The translations under genes and the position numbers were made by a program. Below are positions 1-5,682 of a stretch of 12,036 nucleotides of DNA, in pieces (the stretch's first letter is position 1; each line of letters starts with the position of its first letter). The notes under the pieces were generated by a model. It was not told the DNA's origin. It ran no database searches and worked only from the letters and a program-made list of their open reading frames with translations. Source of the DNA: Planctomycetota bacterium (lineage in GTDB: Bacteria > Planctomycetota > UBA11346). The stretch lies in contig JAHEDF010000065.1 of assembly GCA_024641365.1 (NCBI GenBank), positions 1-12,036 of the forward strand. Direction: 5' to 3'.

Positions 1-273
1 CCACCGCAAGGCGATGATCGCCATAAAACAGATGGATTATTTATTGGCAGTGGCATGGAAATTAGTCCGCCACCAATCATATCCCCACCCGACAAACCAT
101 TGATGAGACCCCCTTCCTCAGCGCGCAATCGCAGTGTTGGCAGCAGATCGTCAGCACGTAACCCGTCACGATTTAACAATAAAAAGAAACGAAATAATGC
201 CGCACTGATTATTATTGCCGTCATCGTATTGGCTGTCTTTGGACTGGCACTTTATCTTCTCATGAATCAATAA
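1..273 (+). CDS. 3' end of a gene for a C-terminally membrane-anchored protein (5' truncated)
   Basis: The frame is open from the first base of the window to the TAA at 271-273, so these are the last 90 residues of a longer protein. The ATG at 55 is internal to that open frame, and I do not take it as the start. The visible part begins with a short glycine-containing stretch. A low-complexity linker rich in Pro, Ser, Arg and Asn follows, then a basic patch (NNKKKRNN). It ends in one hydrophobic helix of about 20 residues (AALIIIAVIVLAVFGLALYL) and a tail of only a few residues. This is the layout of a tail-anchored or single-pass protein whose main domain lies N-terminal, presumably in the cytoplasm by the positive-inside rule. 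The functional domain is outside the window, so the role is unknown. The gene converges with the SDR gene at 459-1223. Confidence 0.7.
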   Translation, partial: PPQGDDRHKTDGLFIGSGMEISPPPIISPPDKPLMRPPSSARNRSVGSRSSARNPSRFNNKKKRNNAALIIIAVIVLAVFGLALYLLMNQ

Positions 274-304
274 ACGTAAAATTGACACTAGGTGATTTAA
301 TTTG

Positions 305-378
305 AACAAGAGGAACGGACATTAAATAGGAAATAAGCTCTTTTATTTCCCAAATCGCTGTTCTCCATTTCTCCTGTT
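305..378. repeat. Inverted GGAGRAAY-octamer arms around a nested hairpin (locus A)
   Basis: This lies in the 185-base gap between two convergent genes. The left arm (305-320) reads GAACAAGAGGAACGGAC. The right arm (359-378), read on the minus strand, is AACA followed by the octamers GGAGAAAT and GGAGAACA. Both arms are degenerate copies of one 8-bp purine-rich unit in opposite orientation. Between them is a perfect 8-bp stem, GGAAATAA at 329-336 and TTATTTCC at 343-350, with a 6-base loop. No clear T-run follows on either strand, so I do not call it a standard terminator, although it sits where one is expected. The same unit recurs at 2619-2769. Confidence 0.55.
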
Positions 379-458
379 AATTGCATTCCGATTACGTCTA
401 TTTGATCTGAAATTAACAAATAAATGGCATGTTTTATAATATACTTTTTCCAATCACA

Positions 459-1223
459 CTACCGCGACATCCAACCGCCATCGACATTAAATATACTACC
501 ATGGCAATAAGTCGCAGCGTCGCTAGCAAGAAATACTGCCATACTGGCAATGTCTTCTGGTTTTCCCCAGCGATTTGCTGGAATGCGGCTGAGTATTTGT
601 GGATTACGAATCGGATCGTCTTGAATTGGCTGCGTCATAGCCGTGGCGATATAGCCTGGGGCAATGGCGTTAACATTAATTCCCAGCGATGCCCATTCAT
701 TGGCGAGTGCACGTACTAAGCCAGCAATGCCACTTTTACTCGCAGCATATGGCATGACATTAATGCCGCCTTGGAAGGTTAACATCGAAGCAATTAAAAT
801 AATTCGTCCACCACCTGGACGGGTTTGATAATGCCGCGCAGCAGCCTGGGCTAAAACAAAAGCAGCGCGTAAATTTGTGTCCATAACGCTATCAAATGCT
901 TCAACAGGACAATCGATGGCTGGCTGACGATGGGTAATACCTGCAGCATTGACCACGCAATCAAGTCGCCCAAAGCGGGCAACCACATCTGCAATTAATG
1001 GTTCAGCACTATCTAATTTACCAATATCGACCTGCACACTGTGAAAACGTCGATTTTCTTTGGTTACTAATTGTTCCGTTTCCGGCATTTCAGTACGGCC
1101 AACGCCCACGACATCAGCACCGGCTTGTGCTAATAATTGGGCGATTGATTGGCCAATACCACTACGCGCGCCAGTGACCACAGCAACGCGCCCAGATAAA
1201 TCACATAAATTTCGCACGTTCAT
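459..1223 (-). CDS. kduD: SDR-family oxidoreductase, KduD-like (2-dehydro-3-deoxy-D-gluconate 5-dehydrogenase type)
   Basis: A classical short-chain dehydrogenase of 254 residues, the usual full length. The NAD(P)-binding motif TGARSGIG is at 17-24, NAAG at 92-95, and the catalytic tetrad is N117, S146, Y159 and K163. Within the superfamily it matches KduD best: the active-site stretch IASMLTFQGGI (144-154), the NVNAIAPGY segment, the IPANRWGKPED segment and the end VDGGWMSR are very close to Escherichia coli KduD. KduD reversibly interconverts 2,5-diketo-3-deoxygluconate and 2-keto-3-deoxygluconate in pectin/hexuronate breakdown, in the cytoplasm. A related gluconate 5-dehydrogenase or other polyol dehydrogenase is the main alternative. 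The ATG at 1223 has a GGAG ribosome site five bases upstream. The gene lies 44 bases after tyrS on the same strand. No kduI, kdgK or polysaccharide lyase is in the window, so the pathway assignment rests on sequence alone. Confidence 0.82.
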   Translation of the reverse strand: MNVRNLCDLSGRVAVVTGARSGIGQSIAQLLAQAGADVVGVGRTEMPETEQLVTKENRRFHSVQVDIGKLDSAEPLIADVVARFGRLDCVVNAAGITHRQPAIDCPVEAFDSVMDTNLRAAFVLAQAAARHYQTRPGGGRIILIASMLTFQGGINVMPYAASKSGIAGLVRALANEWASLGINVNAIAPGYIATAMTQPIQDDPIRNPQILSRIPANRWGKPEDIASMAVFLASDAATYCHGSIFNVDGGWMSR

Positions 1224-1250
1224 AATTGCTCCATCACATGTAAATTAATT

Positions 1251-1276
1251 GTTCGCTAAATTAAAATTTAGCGAAC
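1251..1276. promoter_or_regulatory. Perfect 26-bp palindrome over the tyrS stop codon, upstream of kduD
   Basis: GTTCGCTAAATT (1251-1262) and AATTTAGCGAAC (1265-1276) are exact reverse complements separated by two bases. The palindrome includes the tyrS stop codon (1268-1270) and ends 27 bases before the kduD ATG. As RNA it would be a 12-bp stem with almost no loop and no strong U-run after it, which is poor for an intrinsic terminator. A symmetric operator for a dimeric regulator of kduD, or an mRNA end/processing hairpin between the two genes, fits as well. Binding by any protein is inference. Confidence 0.5.
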
Positions 1277-2506
1277 ATCAAAACGGAAATGTTTCTTTTT
1301 ACCGGCTCGCAATAACACATAGCCGTCTTTAATATCAGCGGTGGTGACTTTCCGTGTCGGATCATCCATGCGGTCATTATGTAAACTCACGCCACCACCA
1401 GCGACTAAGCGTTTTGCTTCACCATTGCTGCTGGCCAAAGACGCACGAACCAGCAACGGTAATAAACCTATGCCCGCTTCTAATTCACTGCTTTGAATAT
1501 CTGCATGCGGAATGCTGTCACCCGTGACGTCATGGGCGGCACCAAATGCTTTTTTAGTGTCGCTTTGTGCTTGGTCGGCAGCAACTTGACCGTGAATTAA
1601 TTTGGTCACTTCATAGGCTAATACTTCTTTTGCCTGATTCATACGTTCGTCATGATGCGCAGTGAGTTTATTTACCTCGTCCATTGGTAACGCAGTAAAG
1701 AATCCTAAGAATTTAACCACGTCAGCATCAGCAGCATTACGCCAAAATTGGTAAAAATCATAAACCGAGGTTCGTTCGGCCGACAACCAAATATTACCCT
1801 GTTCGGATTTGCCAAATTTTCCACCATCGCTTTTTGTTACTAACGGAAAAGTTAATCCCGCTAAATCAGCATCGGCTGTGCGACGACCTAATTCCAAACC
1901 CATGACAATATTACCCCACTGATCTTGCCCTCCCATTTGCACGGTACATTTTTCTGTGCGATAGAGATGCACAAAATCATAGGCCTGCATCACCATATAA
2001 TTAAATTCCAGAAAACTAATGCCGCCACTTTCCATACGACCTTTGACCGAATCCATGGTCAACATGCGATTGACGCTAAAATGTGGGCCGACTTCTCGCA
2101 GTAATTCAATCCATGATTTGCCCACTAACCAATCGGCATTATTAACTAATTTTGCACCGGTCGCGCTATCGTCAAAACGCACGACTTGGCCAATTTGTTT
2201 GGCAATAGCCTGAGCATTTTTATTAATATCTTCGCGCGTCAGCATTTGTCGCATTGCGGTTTTACCGGATGGATCACCAACCAAAGCCGTCGCTCCACCG
2301 ACTAGCACCAGCGGTTTGTGACCACAGTGTTGCAACCATTTTAATCCCATAATCGGGACTAACGAACCAACGTGCAAACTATCTGCAGTGGGATCAAATC
2401 CGATATAGGTCGACACCGGGGATGCTAAACGTTTATAAATATCCGCATCGGTGGATTGCGCCACAAAACCGCGAGCAGACAGCAGGTCGTACAGGTTGTC
2501 AGTCAT
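1268..2506 (-). CDS. tyrS: Tyrosyl-tRNA synthetase (TyrS)
   Basis: A class I aminoacyl-tRNA synthetase of 412 residues that activates tyrosine with ATP and charges tRNA-Tyr in the cytoplasm. The HIGH signature appears as HVGS (45-48), just after the tyrosine-pocket start YIGFDPT (34-40). The other pocket residues are in YMVMQAYDF (170-178) and GGQDQWGN (192-199). The KMSKS loop is KFGKS (230-234), the form seen in E. coli-type TyrS. The anticodon-recognition region follows, and an S4-like RNA-binding domain fills about 345-411, ending RAGKKKHFRF. The length is normal. The ATG at 2506 is the natural start, but no good Shine-Dalgarno lies before it (the upstream bases are GCGCCTC). A weak TTGACG at 2539-2544 and TAAGCT at 2518-2523 on the minus strand would give a nearly leaderless mRNA; this is speculative because the spacing is short. 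I see no T-box motif. kduD follows after 44 bases. Confidence 0.96.
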   Translation of the reverse strand: MTDNLYDLLSARGFVAQSTDADIYKRLASPVSTYIGFDPTADSLHVGSLVPIMGLKWLQHCGHKPLVLVGGATALVGDPSGKTAMRQMLTREDINKNAQAIAKQIGQVVRFDDSATGAKLVNNADWLVGKSWIELLREVGPHFSVNRMLTMDSVKGRMESGGISFLEFNYMVMQAYDFVHLYRTEKCTVQMGGQDQWGNIVMGLELGRRTADADLAGLTFPLVTKSDGGKFGKSEQGNIWLSAERTSVYDFYQFWRNAADADVVKFLGFFTALPMDEVNKLTAHHDERMNQAKEVLAYEVTKLIHGQVAADQAQSDTKKAFGAAHDVTGDSIPHADIQSSELEAGIGLLPLLVRASLASSNGEAKRLVAGGGVSLHNDRMDDPTRKVTTADIKDGYVLLRAGKKKHFRFDVR

Positions 2507-2618
2507 GAGGCGCGAAAGCTTAGTCCGCTGCGTACGGCGTCAAACCCGGTGTTGGAGTACGGAGCTCAGGTAATGCTGTTCTCTATGGGCTGATTTAAGC
2601 AAAAGTCTTCAATGAACT

Positions 2619-2769
2619 GGAGAAACGGAGGAACGGAGGACAATAATATTTAAATTGTAATGCTTACCCACAGTGATTTTTCGTGATTGCAGAATGCGAT
2701 TTGCCAAGATGAGTAGGAGTTTACACAGCCAAAATATTCTCCGTTTCTCCGTTCCTCCTGTTCTTCTCC
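2619..2769. repeat. Inverted GGAGRAAC-octamer arms around an AT-rich spacer (locus B)
   Basis: The 285-base gap between tyrS and the UAP-like gene holds this element. The left arm on the plus strand is three tandem octamers: GGAGAAAC (2619-2626), GGAGGAAC (2627-2634) and GGAGGACA (2635-2642). The right arm on the minus strand is GGAGAAGAACA, GGAGGAAC, GGAGAAAC and GGAGAATA, reading from 2769 down to 2735. Next to each arm is an AATATT-type tract (about 2645-2651 and 2731-2738) that lengthens the symmetry. About 80 bases of spacer, with no open frame I trust, lie between. It is the same unit as at 305-378 and reads as a dispersed intergenic repeat family. Whether it moves, folds as RNA or binds protein cannot be told from this window. 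Confidence 0.6.
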
Positions 2770-2791
2770 TCATATCTGTATTAAAGCATGC

Positions 2792-4168
2792 TTAAGCTTC
2801 CAAATAATAATCACCGGTGATCTTACTTATACGTTTATCCCATTTTGCTAAGAATTGCTCATAGGTTGCCGCAAATAACGGACTGATTTCGATCCGGGTT
2901 GTTGTTGGCATATCAACGATGACACCAACCGCCTGCAGCCAAGACGCATAGAGATCACTGGCCAATTGCACCGCCGTCGCTGGGCTATCCGTATTCGTTT
3001 TCCCGTTGCTGGTGGTGGCATTTTTTACGGGGGCAAACTCTTCAGCTCGAATAACTTCTAAACCAATACTTTTTTTTGCTTGCGGTAATAAATCAAAAAT
3101 AAAGCGTTCACATTTCCAACCCGTTATGCTTTCTTTTTTTCCATTTATCCATGCCGTGAGTGGTTTCGCGCTGCGGTGCAGCGGCATGGTAAATCCAGCG
3201 TCAACTTGTTGTTGTAAAAAAGAAATACTCCAGCAATGCATAGCAGTATTGCCCCAGCGATAAAGTAATTCGCCTGCCGCATTCGTGCTACGCACCTGTT
3301 CGGCACTGAGCTCAGTGTATTCGACCATGCGATCTGTATTTCCAATTCGTACTAAGTGACCAACTTTTTCATCCGGATGCGCTTTTTCTAAAACTTTAGT
3401 AATCACATCGGTTTGTTCGCGTTCTGCTAAACCAATTAATATAACATCATCAACCGGCCCTAAAATATTATCGACTTGTAAATAAATAAGATGGCGAACA
3501 CCTGCTGTGACTAATTGCTGTAATTGTCCTGATTGTACCAAGGCGGTAAAACAACCGCCATGGCCATCAGGGTTTTCTAATAATTTCCCGGGTTCTTGTA
3601 AAAGAACTCGGCCATCCTGATCCATACTGGGAATGGCGCCCTGAGAGAAAAATCGCACCTGATCTGGCTCTAAGCCAAAATAGCCATGTGCTTGGATAAA
3701 ATCGCGCGTTTCTTCGTCCGTCGCACTACTCGTCATAATGAGAAATGGTATGGCACAGCCAACGCGACGCGACAATGCTAACACTTTTTCTGCGTGTAAT
3801 TGAAAAATACTTTTCCCTGAATGTGGTGAAATTTGATAGCAGCCTTTTGGTGCGTCGCTACCTAGACGCGTGCCTTGTCCACCGGCCACCATTAGAACCG
3901 CAACATGCCCAGCGCGATAAGCGGCTTCGCCACGTTGCTGTAATTCGTTTTTATCAGCTTCGCATTGGGCACGGGTTATAATGTGGCTCGCTTGCACCGC
4001 TCCAGAAACAGCTTGCACTTCATCGCGTTGTAATTCATCCCAATTAATAGCCTGTAAGCGTTCTAAATATTTTTGTCGTACGTGGTCATTTAATGCTGCA
4101 ATATCAGCTAATAAATGTGCCTGGCCACATTGGGTGAGTTTATCTGCTAGCGCAAAATGATCCGACAT
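2792..4168 (-). CDS. UDPGP/UAP-family uridylyltransferase (probable UDP-N-acetylhexosamine pyrophosphorylase)
   Basis: A 458-residue nucleotidyltransferase of the UDPGP type 1 family, the group of eukaryotic UAP1/AGX1, and unrelated in length and layout to bacterial GlmU. Such enzymes join UTP and a sugar 1-phosphate to give UDP-sugar and pyrophosphate in the cytoplasm. The UTP-binding loop is VAGGQGTRLGSDAPKG (94-109), with G96, G97, G99, T100, R101 and K108. NPDGHGG (199-205) matches the sugar/uridine-binding loop, and QVDN (231-234) holds the metal-binding Asp. KCERFIFD (352-359) and RAEEFAPVKN (374-383) match the conserved C-terminal UAP blocks (KxExFxFD and REEEFxPLKN types). GlcNAc-1-P or GalNAc-1-P is the likeliest substrate by family; UDP-glucose or UDP-sugar pyrophosphorylase activity is possible. 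The start ATG at 4168 has AGGTG eight bases upstream. A 70-base gap with its own candidate -10 box suggests separate transcription. Confidence 0.88.
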   Translation of the reverse strand: MSDHFALADKLTQCGQAHLLADIAALNDHVRQKYLERLQAINWDELQRDEVQAVSGAVQASHIITRAQCEADKNELQQRGEAAYRAGHVAVLMVAGGQGTRLGSDAPKGCYQISPHSGKSIFQLHAEKVLALSRRVGCAIPFLIMTSSATDEETRDFIQAHGYFGLEPDQVRFFSQGAIPSMDQDGRVLLQEPGKLLENPDGHGGCFTALVQSGQLQQLVTAGVRHLIYLQVDNILGPVDDVILIGLAEREQTDVITKVLEKAHPDEKVGHLVRIGNTDRMVEYTELSAEQVRSTNAAGELLYRWGNTAMHCWSISFLQQQVDAGFTMPLHRSAKPLTAWINGKKESITGWKCERFIFDLLPQAKKSIGLEVIRAEEFAPVKNATTSNGKTNTDSPATAVQLASDLYASWLQAVGVIVDMPTTTRIEISPLFAATYEQFLAKWDKRISKITGDYYLEA

Positions 4169-4200
4169 ATGGAAAACACCTACCTGATTTATGTGTTGTG

Positions 4201-4206
4201 ATTATA
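4201..4206 (-). promoter_or_regulatory. Candidate -10 box for the UAP-like gene
   Basis: On the minus strand this is a perfect TATAAT, about 33 bases before the ATG at 4168. It would give a leader of roughly 25 bases containing the AGGTAGGTG ribosome site. I see no good -35 hexamer at normal spacing (CTCATT lies 17 bases upstream), so the call rests on the -10 box and its position in the short gap after the gene at 4239-4694. Confidence 0.4.
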
Positions 4207-4238
4207 AAATGTCTGAAGCCGTTAATGAGTAATCAACG

Positions 4239-4694
4239 CTATCCGCAATGAAATACCAAGACATAGTTATTTTCATGGGCCCATTTTAATAGTTCAATGA
4301 CCGTCTTAAAATAATACATAATATCATCGTTGGTTATCTGCGTGTCATTATTTACCAAATTGCCATCAAATGCTTTAAAGCCCGCAACAATAGCACCCGC
4401 CGTTTCGGGTGTTATGGTGCCCATGATGGTTTCACCTTCTAATTCATAATCATTAATCATACCGGTATAGGTTATGAGGCGACCTAACGAATCAGTCAGT
4501 GCATCATGTGCGGTATCTTCAATCGCTTCTGCACAGGCGTTATATAAAATCATGCTATCAGATGGCCATTGTTGCTCGGTTGGAGAAATGGCGAAATCAT
4601 CTACATCATCCGTATAGATCATTTTCTCGACAATATCGTCTGGTGCTTTATCCGTGAAGTCTGACTTTTTATACGCAGTTGGCGAAAGTTGCAT
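4239..4694 (-). CDS. Small acidic hypothetical protein, possibly DUF1877 (YfbM)-like
   Basis: A cytoplasmic-looking protein of 151 residues, rich in Asp and Glu, with no signal peptide or membrane segment. I do not recognise it with confidence. The order of elements resembles the DUF1877/YfbM group: a mid-protein helix around WPSDSMILYNACAEAI, then a GTITPETAGAIVAGFKAFDG segment (about 91-110), and a last helix plus strand ending VLVFHCG. This is judged by eye and is weak. The ATG at 4694 has AAGG five bases upstream, which supports the start. It begins 21 bases after the MenH-like gene on the same strand, so the two are probably co-transcribed. That does not show a shared function. Confidence 0.8.
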   Translation of the reverse strand: MQLSPTAYKKSDFTDKAPDDIVEKMIYTDDVDDFAISPTEQQWPSDSMILYNACAEAIEDTAHDALTDSLGRLITYTGMINDYELEGETIMGTITPETAGAIVAGFKAFDGNLVNNDTQITNDDIMYYFKTVIELLKWAHENNYVLVFHCG

Positions 4695-4715
4695 ATCAGC
4701 CTTTACTGTCTTTGT

Positions 4716-5435
4716 TTACTGAACAAACGGCTTAATAATTTCAACTAATGCGCCGGGTTCTTCGCGATGCACTGCGTGACCACAATTAGGAATGAATTCT
4801 AGTCGACTGTTTGGAATCGCATCAGCCATTTTTTTCATTATTGCTGCATATCGTTCATCACAATCACCAGCAATTAATAAAACTGGCATTTTTAAAGTGC
4901 CTAAACGCGGCCATAAATTTTCCATCATACCCGTACCTAAACTGAGTAAGGCATGCGCTAAACCAACCGGATCCTGATTTAAGCGACGGCAACGTAAATG
5001 ATGTGCTAAGGAGCGCGAATATGGTTTTACCGGTTTTAACGTTTTATTCGATTCCCACCAGGAAACAAATGTGCCAATCCCGTCTTCCAATAAAACTTCT
5101 GCATAATGCGAATCGAATTTTTTCCGTTCAGCAATTTCTGTCGGATCGCTCAATCCAGCAGTTGAGCTAATTAAAATTAAACGCCCGACTTTATCTGGAA
5201 AATCGAGCGCCAGCTGTAGTGCAATGCGACCACCCATGCTGTAACCAAGCACATCGCTTTGTGGTGATAATTGCCCAGCTAATTGCGCAGCACAGGATGC
5301 AACCGTCGTTCCCTCTGGGCACGGTTTCCAACCATGTCCTGGCAACAATGGGCAACGAAAAGGTATATTTAATGGCGATAAGATTTCGCTCCAAGATTCA
5401 TCTGTTTCTGTGAAGCCATGGATCGCAGTCAGCAT
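4716..5435 (-). CDS. menH: MenH-like alpha/beta hydrolase (SHCHC synthase of menaquinone synthesis)
   Basis: A 239-residue alpha/beta-hydrolase. The oxyanion-side motif is HGF (6-8), LPGHG is at 31-35, the nucleophile elbow is GYSMGGR (64-70, S66), the acid is D193 in GDCDERY and the base H220 in CGHAVHREEP. The arginine just after the elbow (R70), AERKKFD (102-108), FVSWWES (123-129) and the HREEP ending line up with E. coli MenH, which releases pyruvate from SEPHCHC to give SHCHC in menaquinone synthesis. Other small alpha/beta hydrolases remain possible. The frame is open upstream to a TTG at 5525, but those 30 extra residues look non-coding and MenH proteins begin just before HGF, so I take the ATG at 5435. 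Its ribosome site is weak. No menF, menD or menC is nearby. The small acidic gene follows 21 bases later. Confidence 0.8.
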   Translation of the reverse strand: MLTAIHGFTETDESWSEILSPLNIPFRCPLLPGHGWKPCPEGTTVASCAAQLAGQLSPQSDVLGYSMGGRIALQLALDFPDKVGRLILISSTAGLSDPTEIAERKKFDSHYAEVLLEDGIGTFVSWWESNKTLKPVKPYSRSLAHHLRCRRLNQDPVGLAHALLSLGTGMMENLWPRLGTLKMPVLLIAGDCDERYAAIMKKMADAIPNSRLEFIPNCGHAVHREEPGALVEIIKPFVQ

Positions 5436-5599
5436 GTGGAATTTTCTACGACAACTTATGGCTGACGAAAGCACCGATCTTGGAGTGTTTCTAATAAGCA
5501 CATTTGCTGATGGATTACTACTCAATTAGTGCATTAGACCACCCATGGTTTCCACACAGAACAATGTAAACCATCGAACCCAAACCTCACCATTCACAA

Positions 5600-5655
5600 C
5601 ACAGTCGTGTTGCGCAGCGCCACGACTGTGGCGCTGCTGATTATCATCACGACTG
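5600..5655. promoter_or_regulatory. Overlapping, mutually exclusive hairpins after the large exported gene
   Basis: Plus-strand coordinates. CACAGTCGTG (5600-5609) and CACGACTGTG (5621-5630) make a perfect 10-bp stem. CAGCGCCAC (5615-5623) and GTGGCGCTG (5628-5636) make a perfect 9-bp stem with a 4-base loop. The two share bases 5621-5623 and 5628-5630, so they cannot form together. A second CACGACTG at 5648-5655 can pair with 5602-5609 and enclose the 9-bp stem. On the minus strand this falls 28-83 bases after the stop of the large gene and more than 160 bases before menH. No U-run follows. It may be a 3' end or processing structure, or an attenuator-like switch; the function is inference. 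Confidence 0.5.
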
Positions 5656-5682
5656 GTAGGGCTAGGTACTAGCAGGCTCCTG

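Noticed and set aside
278..292. AAATTGACACTAGG after the first gene, nearly repeated after typA at 11154-11167
   Set aside because: A 13 of 14 match in just two places is too little to call a repeat, and no -10 box follows the TTGACA at either site.
429..719. Plus-strand open frame opposite kduD
   Set aside because: It is antisense to a well-supported SDR gene, with no ribosome site and a Trp/Cys-rich product without a domain.
2507..2618. Possible T-box or other riboswitch before tyrS
   Set aside because: No T-box core sequence and no terminator/antiterminator pair are visible; T-boxes are also mainly a Gram-positive feature.
5436..5525. In-frame extension of menH from a TTG
   Set aside because: The 30 extra residues do not resemble a MenH N-terminus, which begins a few residues before HGF as the ATG at 5435 does.
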